Below are positions 8,169 through 15,187 of a DNA stretch of 15,187 bases, piece by piece. Numbering within the stretch: the first letter of the stretch is position 1; every line of letters starts with the position of its first letter. The DNA is from Vulgatibacter sp035565615 (GTDB taxonomy: Bacteria > Myxococcota > Myxococcia > Myxococcales > Vulgatibacteraceae), in NCBI GenBank assembly GCA_035565615.1, contig DATMSB010000148.1, positions 1 through 15,187 on the forward strand, in the 5' to 3' direction. The position numbers and the translations under genes are program-made. A model generated the notes under the pieces. That model ran no database searches. It saw only the letters and a program-made list of their open reading frames with translations, and was not told where the DNA came from.

Positions 8169-10406
8169 TCAGTCGGTGTAGCGGCGGATCATCAGCAGCG
8201 CGATGGCGTCCTTCGCGCAGTGCTCGCAGTAGCCGTACCGATCGTGCATCTGGCGCAGGGTGTCCTCCACCGCCTTGGCGTCCTTCGGCGCCAGCGAGCC
8301 CCGCTCGTCCGGGTCGAGGTAGCGGAGGACGTTCTCCTTGTTGCGGCGCAGCGTCCGCTTGCGCACCTCGTAGAAGTGATCGCGCATGCGGCGGAACAGA
8401 TCCGGGAAGATCCGCGCGTACTCCACCGCGGTCTCGCCGGGGTGATCGAGGCGCCAGGCGCCCACCGCGGAGATCAGCGCGCGGCGGAAGGCGCCGCGAT
8501 CCTCCTCGGGCGGTTTCACGATCGCCTCGATCTCGGCCATCCGATCCTCGTCGGGCCAGTCCCAGCCGCCGGTCACGCGGTTGGCGATCTTCTCGCCCTT
8601 CACCCAGTGGGACACGTTGACGAGGTAGCGCTCGAAGAGCTCCTGGTAGCGATCCTCGGTGACGAGGCCCATCGAGTTGCGGATCTCCTCGTCGATCTCG
8701 TCGAGGTACTCCGCCTCCACCACCTCGAGGAAGCCCTCGGGATCGTGGTAGCCGCCGTTGGGCTCCTGCTGGAGGAACTCGTACACCGACTTGTCCTTGC
8801 ACAGGGCGCGCAGCTCCTCGAGCACCGCCATCGGCGTGAGGCAGGTGCAGGCCGGGTTCTGGGCCGCGTTGAAGATCGCGGTCTTGATCTCGCGGGCGGA
8901 GGCCCCCGTCTGCCCCTCGTACCTCGTGTGGCCGTCCGACTCGCCGTAGAGGTCGGGGACCATCTTGCGCAGCTCCCGGGCCTGCGGACCCGGTAGGCGG
9001 TCCGGCGCCGTCCCGTCGTCGTAGAGGCGCAGCTTCTCCATTGGCGACAGATCCTCGACGAGATCCCGCTGGGCGGACGGGTAGGCGTCCGCCTCCGGCC
9101 GGCGCAGGCGCGTGAGCACCGCCCACAACGCCGCGACCTGCGTGGCGTGGGGGGCGATGTGCTTGCCGCCCACCGCCGCCCGGGTCACCTGGGCGTCGTA
9201 GATCTCCCGCTCCACCCGGGCCCGCCGCAGGTACGGCACCCGCACCAGCTCGATGCGACCCTTGAACGAAGCGAAGTCCGGCGTCTGCTTGAAGGCGGCC
9301 AGGTGCTTCTCGTTGGACGTGGCGATCATCACCTCGTCCAGGTGGAGCAGGAAGTGCTCCATCGGCAGCACGCCGGTCTCCGTGGTGCCGAGCAGGTACT
9401 TGTACGACTCGGGCGGGCGCTTGAGCAGATCCGAGTACTGGATGAGCCCGCGGTTGGCGTTCACCAGCGGCCCGTACGGCGAGAAGAGGTCGAGGTTCTG
9501 GAGGGCGGGCGGCAGGTGCCCCGCGGAGCGATCCGCCGTGAGCTGCGTGTACGAGGCGTCGACCGAGAGCTGGGGCTCCACGGTCACCGCGCCGCTCATG
9601 TAGCGCTGCGACACGTAGAAGCGCTCCACCTGCACGTGCCGGAGCACCTTGAGGTAGTCGCCGTTGTACGCGCCGAGGAGGCCCGAGTAGATCTGCCGGC
9701 ACTTGTGGCAGAGCTCGCCGTGGAGCACGTACTCCGACGGCACGAAGTCGGTCTTCCCGGCCCGGGACAGCCCCTCGGCGAGGAGCTTGCGCCGCTCGCC
9801 GTGGGGGATCAGGAAGAGCGGGTGGTCCTTGAGCTCGCAGGGGATGCGGGCGTCCACGGACTCGGAGTCCAGGTGGGCGTAGGTGGCGAGCTCGCCGTGG
9901 GGGCCGACCTTCTCGCCGAAGCCGATGGAGCCGCGCACCAGCTTCTCGGCGGGGAAGACCCAGTTGATCTTGTAGAGGACGCCCTCGGACTTGCGGCTGT
10001 ACACCTCCAGGCCGCGGCCCAGGGCCTCGACGATCGAGCTCTTGGCGGATCCGTTGGGGCCGTGGAGGAGCACCAGCTTGTTCGCCCGGCCCGCCCGGAC
10101 GAAGTTCCCCAGGATCCGGTGGATCGCGGACTGGGCCTCCTCGTGGCCCGCCACCCGCCCCACGCCGCCGTCGAAGGGGCGGTCGAAGAGCTTGAAGCGG
10201 CGCACCTCCCCCCTCGGCCCCCGCTCCGTCTCCGAGCCGAAGTGCTCCAGGGCGTCGAGCAGGTACTGGGCCGAGGATCGGGCGTGGCGGTCGGGATCCC
10301 GCATGAAGGCGGCGATCCACTCCTCGAAGGAGAGGATCATCCGGTTCTCCACGAAGATCTCCTTCACCTCCGAGCCGACGGTCTCCAAGTAGCGACGTGG
10401 GTCCAA
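8169..10406 (-). CDS. prkA: PrkA-family AAA+ serine protein kinase
   Basis: This is a 745-aa soluble protein. The PrkA AAA domain includes a variant P-loop GPNGSAKS (116-123), the segment ANRGLIQYSDLLKRP (317-331), HLDEVMIATSNE (355-366) as Walker B/sensor 1, and TGASAREIKTAIFNAAQN (500-517) as sensor 2. The C-terminal kinase-like domain follows to the end (LDPDERG at 697-703). Two CxxC motifs, C233/C236 and C727/C730, could bind metal. The family is known as serine protein kinase (E. coli YeaG, B. subtilis PrkA), linked to stress and sporulation; an ATP-dependent protease activity has also been proposed for the B. subtilis protein. Start: the frame is open another 1.8 kb upstream because it shadows the Hsp70 gene. 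TTG at 10406, preceded by GGGAGG four nt away, gives the expected N-terminus MDPRRYLETV. The usual partners yeaH and spoVR/ycgB are not adjacent. It diverges from an Hsp70 gene. Confidence 0.93.
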   Translation of the reverse strand: MDPRRYLETVGSEVKEIFVENRMILSFEEWIAAFMRDPDRHARSSAQYLLDALEHFGSETERGPRGEVRRFKLFDRPFDGGVGRVAGHEEAQSAIHRILGNFVRAGRANKLVLLHGPNGSAKSSIVEALGRGLEVYSRKSEGVLYKINWVFPAEKLVRGSIGFGEKVGPHGELATYAHLDSESVDARIPCELKDHPLFLIPHGERRKLLAEGLSRAGKTDFVPSEYVLHGELCHKCRQIYSGLLGAYNGDYLKVLRHVQVERFYVSQRYMSGAVTVEPQLSVDASYTQLTADRSAGHLPPALQNLDLFSPYGPLVNANRGLIQYSDLLKRPPESYKYLLGTTETGVLPMEHFLLHLDEVMIATSNEKHLAAFKQTPDFASFKGRIELVRVPYLRRARVEREIYDAQVTRAAVGGKHIAPHATQVAALWAVLTRLRRPEADAYPSAQRDLVEDLSPMEKLRLYDDGTAPDRLPGPQARELRKMVPDLYGESDGHTRYEGQTGASAREIKTAIFNAAQNPACTCLTPMAVLEELRALCKDKSVYEFLQQEPNGGYHDPEGFLEVVEAEYLDEIDEEIRNSMGLVTEDRYQELFERYLVNVSHWVKGEKIANRVTGGWDWPDEDRMAEIEAIVKPPEEDRGAFRRALISAVGAWRLDHPGETAVEYARIFPDLFRRMRDHFYEVRKRTLRRNKENVLRYLDPDERGSLAPKDAKAVEDTLRQMHDRYGYCEHCAKDAIALLMIRRYTD

Positions 10407-10410
10407 AGCT

Positions 10411-10449
10411 CCTCCCGAGAAGTCTCTTCCCGCAACCCTCCCGCGGGAG
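10411..10449 (-). promoter_or_regulatory. prkA leader: 12-bp palindrome and possible Shine-Dalgarno-sequestering helix
   Basis: CTCCCGCGGGAG (10438-10449) is a perfect palindrome about 32 nt before the TTG start. In the mRNA its 5' arm, CUCCCG, could instead pair with CGGGAG (10412-10417) of the Shine-Dalgarno region. A small GAAG-AGA-CUUC hairpin (10419-10429) would be nested in the loop. The palindrome could equally be a DNA operator. Confidence 0.35.
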
Positions 10450-10568
10450 ACCGCATTTCCCCACCCGGGACGCGCCGACCCGGCCCGGCTGGTCCCGGCC
10501 CCCCTCCAGCCTGCCCACCCTCCGGCCCGAACCGGAAGGGAGGCGCCTGTGGACAGCCAGTGTCTTCC

Positions 10569-10596
10569 TTTACCTCGCCATGGGGTCCGGTAGAAT
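10569..10596 (+). promoter_or_regulatory. Promoter of the Hsp70 gene
   Basis: TTTACC (10569-10574) and TAGAAT (10591-10596, five of six -10 bases) are 16 nt apart. The -10 ends 11 nt before the ATG, so the 5' leader would be only a few nucleotides. No Shine-Dalgarno is present. Confidence 0.5.
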
Positions 10597-10607
10597 CCGG
10601 CGCGAAC

Positions 10608-12128
10608 ATGCGTACGAAGGCGCCGATCATCGGCATCGACCTCGGGACTACCAACTCCAGCGCCGCCGTCGTGGAGGACGGCGGCAAGGTGAAGCTCATC
10701 CCCTACAAGGGAGGGGACTTCACCATCCCCTCCATCTTCGCGGTGGACGACAAGGGAAACGAGCTCATCGGCCACGAGGCGAAGCGCCAGTGGCAGCTCA
10801 ACCCCCGCAACACCGTCTACGCCTCCAAGCGCCTCATCGGCCGCAACTACCGATCCGAGGTGGTGGTGCAGATGGGCCGGCAGGTCGCCTACCACATGCG
10901 CGACGCGGGGACCGAGGTGGAGATCGACGTCGCGTCGCGCTCCTACCGGATGAGCGAGATCGCCGCCAAGATCCTCGGCAAGATCCGCGACGTCGCCCAG
11001 GAGTACCTGGAGATGCCGGTGGACCGGGCGGTGGTCACCGTCCCGGCCTACTTCAGCGACGCCCAGCGCCAAGCCGTGAAGGAGGCGGGGACCCTGCTCG
11101 GCATGGAGGTCGTCCGGATCATCAACGAGCCGACCGCCGCGGCGCTCGCCTACGGCGTGGGCAAGAGCCTCCACGAGACCGTCCTCATCTACGACCTCGG
11201 GGGCGGCACCTTCGACGTCTCCATCATCGAGATCCGCGATCGGATCTACGAGGTGAAGGGCACCGGCGGCGACGTCTTCCTGGGCGGCCTCGACTTCGAC
11301 GCGGCGATGATCGGGCACGTCCTGGGTGAATTCCACCAGCAGCACGGCATCGATCTCTCCACCGATCCGGTGGCGATGCAGCGGATCAAGGATCTCGCCG
11401 AGCGCACCAAGATCGATCTGTCCACCCGCGCCGAGGCCCCGTTCAACATCCCCTTCATCGCCATGACGCCCCACGGCAGGCCTCTCGCGATCGACACCCG
11501 CTTCACCCGGGCGCTCCTGGAGGAGCTCACCGCGGACCTCGTCGACCGCACCATGGCCACGGTGGAGCGGGTGATGACCGACGCGAACGTCGCCACCCAG
11601 GACATCGACGAGGTGCTCTTGGTGGGCGGCCAGACCCGCATGCCCCTCCTCCAGGATCGCCTCACCCGGTTCTTCGGGAAGCCGCCGTCCAAGGGGGTCC
11701 ATCCGGACGAGGCGGTCTCCATCGGCGCGGCGCTCTACGCCCACTCCCTCGAGGACGACACCGACCTCAAGCTGCAGCTCCTCGATGTGATCCCCATGGC
11801 CATCGGCCTGGAGCGGGCCGGGGGCGCGATGCACGTGATCTTCCCCCGCAACTCTGCGATCCCCAACGCGAAGAGCCTCCCCGTCACCACCAGCTTCGAC
11901 GGGCAGACCGAGGTGATCGTCCGGGTGTACCAGGGCGACCACGTCAACGCCTCGAGCAACGAGCTGCTCGGCGAGTTCACCTTCGGCGACATCGCCCCCG
12001 GCCCCGCCGGCAGCGCGAAGGTCGAGGTGGTCTTCGACGTGGGGATCGAGGGGATCCTGAAGGCGAGCGCCCGGGACCTCACCACCGGGAGGGCGACCAC
12101 CACCTCCATGCGGCTCACCGCGACCTGA
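10608..12128 (+). CDS. Hsp70-family chaperone lacking the C-terminal lid
   Basis: The nucleotide-binding domain is complete: phosphate-1 motif IGIDLGTTNS (8-17), catalytic-type K74, VTVPAYF (143-149), NEPTAAALAYG (173-183), phosphate-2 YDLGGGTFDVS (195-205) and adenosine motif VLLVGGQTRMP (336-346). The interdomain linker (LKLQLLDV, 387-394) and the beta-sandwich substrate domain (about 395-500, ending GILKASARDL) follow. The protein stops at 506 residues, where DnaK continues with about 100 more forming the helical lid and tail. No helical lid is encoded before the stop or in the 93 bp after it. The same frame is open upstream from 9147, but homology and the adjacent promoter fix the ATG at 10608. 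It is likely an accessory Hsp70 rather than the main DnaK: no grpE or dnaJ is nearby. Divergent orientation from prkA suggests joint stress control, which is inference. Confidence 0.94.
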   Translation: MRTKAPIIGIDLGTTNSSAAVVEDGGKVKLIPYKGGDFTIPSIFAVDDKGNELIGHEAKRQWQLNPRNTVYASKRLIGRNYRSEVVVQMGRQVAYHMRDAGTEVEIDVASRSYRMSEIAAKILGKIRDVAQEYLEMPVDRAVVTVPAYFSDAQRQAVKEAGTLLGMEVVRIINEPTAAALAYGVGKSLHETVLIYDLGGGTFDVSIIEIRDRIYEVKGTGGDVFLGGLDFDAAMIGHVLGEFHQQHGIDLSTDPVAMQRIKDLAERTKIDLSTRAEAPFNIPFIAMTPHGRPLAIDTRFTRALLEELTADLVDRTMATVERVMTDANVATQDIDEVLLVGGQTRMPLLQDRLTRFFGKPPSKGVHPDEAVSIGAALYAHSLEDDTDLKLQLLDVIPMAIGLERAGGAMHVIFPRNSAIPNAKSLPVTTSFDGQTEVIVRVYQGDHVNASSNELLGEFTFGDIAPGPAGSAKVEVVFDVGIEGILKASARDLTTGRATTTSMRLTAT

Positions 12129-12158
12129 GGGGCGACTCGCCGCGACCCGAGGCCGATT

Positions 12159-12180
12159 CGCCGCCGCGCGTACGGTGGCG
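12159..12180. terminator. Hairpin between the convergent Hsp70 and ctpA-like genes
   Basis: CGCCGCCG (12159-12166) pairs with CGGTGGCG (12173-12180) over 8 bp, including one G-U wobble, with loop CGCGTA. It lies 31 nt after the Hsp70 stop, with no U-tract. The rest of 12129-12221 holds two imperfect copies of GAGGGGCGA. Confidence 0.42.
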
Positions 12181-12221
12181 CGGGGGCCCGAGGGGCGATC
12201 CACCCCGGCCCGGCCGCGCCC

Positions 12222-13607
12222 TCAATGGGCGGGAGAGGCGACGGCCTTCGCGCGGGAGGCCTGGAACGCCTCCCAGCCCCGGAGCGTCTCCAGCGCCACC
12301 TGGAGCTGACGATCGTCGGGACCGCCGGAGACGAGGAGCGAGCCGACGTCCCCCGCGGCGAAGCGCTCGGCGCCCGGCCTGGAGCCGTCCGGAGGGACGG
12401 CAGGGGCGGGATCGGCGGGCGCCGGCGCGGCGGCCACGTTCGGCGGCGGGCGGCCGTCGTCCACCGGCATCGGCGCGGGCGTCCCGGTTCCGGCGGGGCG
12501 GCCGTCCTCCACCACCACGTCCGGCGCGATCCCCTTGCCCTGGATCGATCGCTGCTTCGGGGTGAAGTACCGGGCGATGGTCAGCTTGAGGCCGGAGCCG
12601 TCGTCCAGATCGATCACGGTCTGCACGCTTCCCTTGCCGAAGCTCTGGGTCCCCATGATCAGCGCGCGCTCGTGATCCTGCAGCGCCCCCGCCACGATCT
12701 CGCTGGCGGACGCGGTGCCGCCGTTCACCAGCGCCACCACGGGGTAGCCGGGCTCGGTGCCCGCGGGATGCGCCTTGTGCAGGTCCAGCAGCTTTCCGCC
12801 CCGCCCCTTGGTGGAGACGATCACGCCCTTGGAGAGGAAGCGATCCGCGACCCGGACGCCCTGGTCCAGGAGGCCGCCGGGGTTGTTGCGCAGGTCGAGC
12901 ACCAGGCCCTTCAGATCCGCGCCGCCGTTCTCGGCCTTCAGCGACGCGAGCGCCTTGCCCAGCTCCCAGTCGGTACGCTCCTGGAAGCTCTTGATGCGCA
13001 CGTAGCCGTATCCGCCCGGATAAAGCCTGGAGATCACGCTCTCCACCCGGATGTGATCCCGCCGCAGCTCGAAGTCCCGGGGGGCGGAGAAGCCCGCCCG
13101 ATCCAGCGTGAGCCGGACCTTGGTGCCGGGGGCGCCGCGCATGCGCTTCACCGCCGCGAGGACGGTCATCCCCTCGGTGCTCTCGCCGTCGATGGCGAGG
13201 ATCCGATCCCCGGCCTGCAGGCCGGCCCTCGCCGCGGGGGTGTCGTCCAGCGGCGCGATCACCCGCAGGCCGCCCGCGTCGACGCCGATCTCGATGCCCA
13301 GGCCACCGAACTCCCCGGAAGTGTCGGAGCGCACCTCCTTCAGATCCTCGGCGGGGAGGAAGGTCGTGTAAGGATCGAGCACCGACAGCATCCCGTTGAT
13401 GGCGCCGCGCATCAGCTCCCCGGCGTCCACCTCGTCCACGTAGCTGTTCTCGACGTAGGCGAGCACCTTCGCGAAGGTGTCGAGCTTCTGGTAGCCCGCG
13501 GCCAGCGCCTCCCCCATGGTGGCGTTGCAGACGCCTCCCCCGCCGAAGGCGGTGACGACGAGGAGGGGGACGAAGAGCTTGCTGCCGCGGAGCCGTCGGG
13601 ACCTCAT
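12222..13607 (-). CDS. S41-family C-terminal processing protease (CtpA/Prc-like)
   Basis: This is a 461-aa exported protease. The N-terminus has several Arg/Lys and a hydrophobic stretch (11-22) as a signal or anchor. An N-terminal helical region with LDPYTTFLP (77-85) is typical of CtpA. The PDZ domain spans about 98-175 (GLGIEIGVDAGGLRVI, then AGDRILAIDG). The S41 core includes RIKSFQE and LVLDLRNNPGG (236-245). The catalytic dyad is S300 in GGTASASE and K325 in GKGSVQ, 25 residues apart as in Prc and plant D1 protease. A Pro/Ala-rich stretch (370-412) leads to a short conserved-looking C-terminal helix region (DRQLQVALETL). An in-frame stop lies 12 nt upstream of the ATG, and AGGA is 7 nt upstream, so the start is firm. 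It follows the EnvC-like gene by 129 bp. Such proteases trim periplasmic or cell-wall enzymes, and the context supports a cell-envelope role. Confidence 0.95.
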   Translation of the reverse strand: MRSRRLRGSKLFVPLLVVTAFGGGGVCNATMGEALAAGYQKLDTFAKVLAYVENSYVDEVDAGELMRGAINGMLSVLDPYTTFLPAEDLKEVRSDTSGEFGGLGIEIGVDAGGLRVIAPLDDTPAARAGLQAGDRILAIDGESTEGMTVLAAVKRMRGAPGTKVRLTLDRAGFSAPRDFELRRDHIRVESVISRLYPGGYGYVRIKSFQERTDWELGKALASLKAENGGADLKGLVLDLRNNPGGLLDQGVRVADRFLSKGVIVSTKGRGGKLLDLHKAHPAGTEPGYPVVALVNGGTASASEIVAGALQDHERALIMGTQSFGKGSVQTVIDLDDGSGLKLTIARYFTPKQRSIQGKGIAPDVVVEDGRPAGTGTPAPMPVDDGRPPPNVAAAPAPADPAPAVPPDGSRPGAERFAAGDVGSLLVSGGPDDRQLQVALETLRGWEAFQASRAKAVASPAH

Positions 13608-13736
13608 TCGGCGATCCTAACACCCCCTTCGGGTCGCACCACAGCAGGCGGCCGAGCAGGCGGACGGGTGTCGTCGCGTCGGCCGAAGCGGCGAGCTCCT
13701 TCGCTTCCGCGGGGACGCGGCGTGGCGGCGACCCCT

Positions 13737-14978
13737 TCACCGCGATCGCAGCCAGGGGAGCGGATCGACCGGCTTCGCGCCCTCGCGGATCTCGAAGTAG
13801 AGGTAGGCGCCCTTGAGCGAGCCGCTGTCGCCCACGGCGCCGATGGTGCGCCCGGCCGCCACCTCCTCCCCTTCCGCGACGGCGAAGGAGTCGAGGTGGC
13901 CATAGAGCGTGTGGAAGCCGTCGCCGTGATCGAGGATCACCAGGTTGCCGTAGGCGCGGAACGGCGCGGCGAAGGCGACCCGCCCCGCCGCCACCGCCCG
14001 CACCGGCGCCCCCTTCGGTGCCCGCAGGTCGATCCCGTTCTGGTGGACCACGGTGTGGAAGCGGGCGTCCACGGTCTTGCCGAATAGGACCTCCACCACC
14101 GCCCCCTCCACCGGCGACTCGAGGGATCCGCGCAGCGCCGCGAAGCCCGACGACGACCGCGCCCGCTCCGCGGCGAGGCGCTCCATCTCCTCGGCGAGGC
14201 GCGCCTGCGCCCGCTCGATGGCGAGCGCGGTGCGCTCGAAGAGCCTCCGCTCACCGCGTAGCCGGGCGAGGAGCGCCTCCCGCTCCCGCACGATCTGCTC
14301 CGCCACCTCGAGCCTCCCCCTCGCCTCCTCGGCCACCGCCGCGGCGCGGGCGCTCGCCTCCTCCCGTGCCCTCCGCGCCAGCGTCGCCTCGTCCGCCGCC
14401 GCCATCGCCGTGCGGATCGCCGAGACGTCCCGCTCCAGGATCCGATCGAGGGCCCGGGCGCGCCGCGCCACCGCCGCGGGAGAGTCGGCGAGGATCCCGC
14501 CCGACCCCGTGCCCTCGCGCTGCACCCGCTGCCGCGCCCGCAGCCGCGCCCGGAGCAGCTCCCAGGTGCGGACGCGCTCCTCCTCCGCCACCCGCTCCCG
14601 CTCCACCCGCAGCGCCAGCTCCTCTTCCGCGGCCTTCGAGGCCGCCGCGGCGGCGTCGGCGGCGGCCCGGGCGCGGCGCACCTCGGCCTCGGCCCGCTCC
14701 AGCTCCTCGGCCACGTCGCTCTCGTCCCGGAGGATCCGCTCGATGGCCGCCCGGGCCTCCAGGAGCCGCGCCTCGTCGTCCGCCGCCGCATCGACCGGGA
14801 GCGAAATGGTCACCGCCGGCAGCGCCGCCAACAGGGCCCGGGCGAGGACCGACCGCCTCCGCGGGCCCGCCGCGCCGCCGAGCGGCCTCGCGCGGAACGG
14901 GCCCGGCGCCGGGGCGGCCGGGATCGGATCCGCGCTCGCCTCGCGCCGCCGGTTCGATGGCGGGGCGGCCCGTTTCAT
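13737..14978 (-). CDS. envC: EnvC-like murein hydrolase activator (degenerate LytM/M23 domain)
   Basis: This 413-aa protein starts with a long basic N-terminus and the stretch RRRSVLARALLAALPAV (40-56), a signal peptide with a Tat-like twin arginine, ending near VDAAADDE. Residues 65-275 are charged, heptad-rich coiled coil, as in EnvC. The LytM domain occupies about 285-410: GIDLRAPKGAPV (314-325), YGNLVILDHGDG (342-353), HTLYGHL (355-361) and YLYFEIREG (391-399), ending DPLPWL. Active M23 enzymes have HLH where this has Y391-L-Y393, and the first motif is HxxG instead of HxG, so catalysis is unlikely. E. coli EnvC also carries LYFEIR. EnvC is held by FtsEX and activates amidases that split septal peptidoglycan. 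The ATG overlaps the ftsX stop as ATGA, indicating coupled translation. A weak active M23 peptidase is the alternative. Confidence 0.9.
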   Translation of the reverse strand: MKRAAPPSNRRREASADPIPAAPAPGPFRARPLGGAAGPRRRSVLARALLAALPAVTISLPVDAAADDEARLLEARAAIERILRDESDVAEELERAEAEVRRARAAADAAAAASKAAEEELALRVERERVAEEERVRTWELLRARLRARQRVQREGTGSGGILADSPAAVARRARALDRILERDVSAIRTAMAAADEATLARRAREEASARAAAVAEEARGRLEVAEQIVREREALLARLRGERRLFERTALAIERAQARLAEEMERLAAERARSSSGFAALRGSLESPVEGAVVEVLFGKTVDARFHTVVHQNGIDLRAPKGAPVRAVAAGRVAFAAPFRAYGNLVILDHGDGFHTLYGHLDSFAVAEGEEVAAGRTIGAVGDSGSLKGAYLYFEIREGAKPVDPLPWLRSR

Positions 14979-15187
14979 CGGAGCTGCCGCTCCACCGAGA
15001 GCGCGGTGGCGACCAGCCCCACCGCGCCGCCCGCCAGCACCACCGCGCCGAGAAGGAGCGGATGGACGAGCGCGAAGGGATCGAGCTGCGCCGGCAGCGC
15101 CAGCGCCTCGGCGAGGCCGCGCCCCGGCCCCGCGACCAGCGCACCAATCCCGGCGGCGGCGAGGAGCCCCCCGGCGAGCCCCGAGAG
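14975..15187 (-). CDS. ftsX: FtsX, C-terminal end (partial, runs off the window)
   Basis: The last 70 codons are present. They encode two hydrophobic segments: LAGGLLAAAGIGALVAG near the window edge and LLLGAVVLAGGAVGLVATAL before the end. A short loop lies between them, and the protein ends SVERQLR. This matches the last two membrane helices of FtsX, the membrane subunit of the FtsEX complex, and the position directly before an EnvC-like gene supports it. The stop overlaps the next ATG by ATGA. Homology cannot be judged from the missing N-terminal part. Confidence 0.78.
   Translation of the reverse strand, partial: LSGLAGGLLAAAGIGALVAGPGRGLAEALALPAQLDPFALVHPLLLGAVVLAGGAVGLVATALSVERQLR

Larger units (their letters stand above)
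10407..10607. other. 201-bp divergent intergenic region between prkA and the Hsp70 gene
   Basis: It holds a promoter for the Hsp70 gene near its right end and a prkA leader with a palindrome near its left end. The central part (about 10450-10560) is C-rich on the + strand, and I see no confident promoter for prkA. A GG-N10-GC arrangement on the - strand around 10455-10475 matches sigma-54 sites too poorly to call. Confidence 0.5.

Noticed and set aside
10455..10475. A possible sigma-54 promoter upstream of prkA (GG-N10-GC on the - strand)
   Set aside because: Only the GG and GC dinucleotides and a few other bases match TGGCAC-N5-TTGC. In sequence this GC-rich, such matches are expected by chance.
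9147..10607. An upstream extension of the Hsp70 frame, giving a 993-aa protein
   Set aside because: The extra part is antisense to prkA and has no domain. Hsp70 homology starts at MRTKAPIIGIDLGTT and a promoter lies just before 10608.
10407..12203. An upstream extension of the prkA frame, giving a 1344-aa protein
   Set aside because: The extension is antisense to the Hsp70 gene and reads as shadow sequence. A TTG with a strong Shine-Dalgarno at 10406 gives the expected PrkA N-terminus.
12115..13740. A - strand frame beginning with an ATGA overlap at the envC stop, which looked like a coupled gene
   Set aside because: It soon runs in an alternate frame over ctpA, with Arg/Gly/Ala-rich low-complexity sequence. 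The real ctpA has its own Shine-Dalgarno and an in-frame stop 12 nt upstream.
12225..14087. A 620-codon open frame on the + strand across the ctpA and envC genes
   Set aside because: It is antisense to two firmly identified proteases. The composition is low-complexity His/Gly/Ala/Arg, typical of a GC-rich shadow frame, and no domain is recognisable.

Overview
The window is very GC-rich (about 70% by eye) and almost fully coding. Third positions are dominated by G and C, so many long antisense reading frames are open. The mix of two-component genes, a sigma-54 enhancer-binding protein, a PrkA-type kinase, a lid-less Hsp70 and lipoproteins suggests a Gram-negative member of the Myxococcota (formerly Deltaproteobacteria). 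This placement is inference: no rRNA or other marker gene is present.

Left part (1-5.6 kb), signalling: a + strand gene fuses an FAD-binding oxidoreductase-like domain, one membrane segment and a complete receiver domain. It overlaps by 98 bp, tail to tail, an NtrC-type sigma-54 regulator on the - strand. That regulator lies 10 nt behind a histidine-kinase-like gene whose H-box is intact but whose ATP-binding domain has lost its signature boxes. Divergent from this pair is a CapA-type lipoprotein, then a single-domain response regulator.

Middle (5.6-8.2 kb): a - strand pair holds a dCMP deaminase and a 137-residue protein I cannot identify. A small lipoprotein on the + strand converges on a secreted trypsin-like protease without a PDZ domain. 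GC-rich hairpins without U-tracts sit between the convergent gene ends.

Right-centre (8.2-12.1 kb): a PrkA-family AAA+ kinase (- strand, TTG start) and an Hsp70 that ends before the helical lid (+ strand) diverge from a shared 201-bp region. The Hsp70 has a promoter almost touching its start codon. The prkA leader carries a 12-bp palindrome that could pair with its Shine-Dalgarno sequence.

Right end (12.2-15.2 kb): the - strand run ftsX (3' end only), an EnvC-like LytM protein and an S41 C-terminal processing protease. ftsX and envC overlap by ATGA. This is the recognisable FtsEX-EnvC-CtpA cell-wall module: FtsEX would drive EnvC conformational change to activate amidases, and the S41 protease would process envelope proteins. 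The EnvC-like protein lacks the HxH histidines of active M23 enzymes, which fits an activator role.

No tRNA, rRNA, CRISPR array, insertion sequence or prophage was seen. The most unusual items are the flavoprotein-receiver fusion, the degenerate histidine kinase (possibly a phosphotransferase), the lid-less Hsp70/PrkA divergent pair and a set of apparently leaderless + strand genes.
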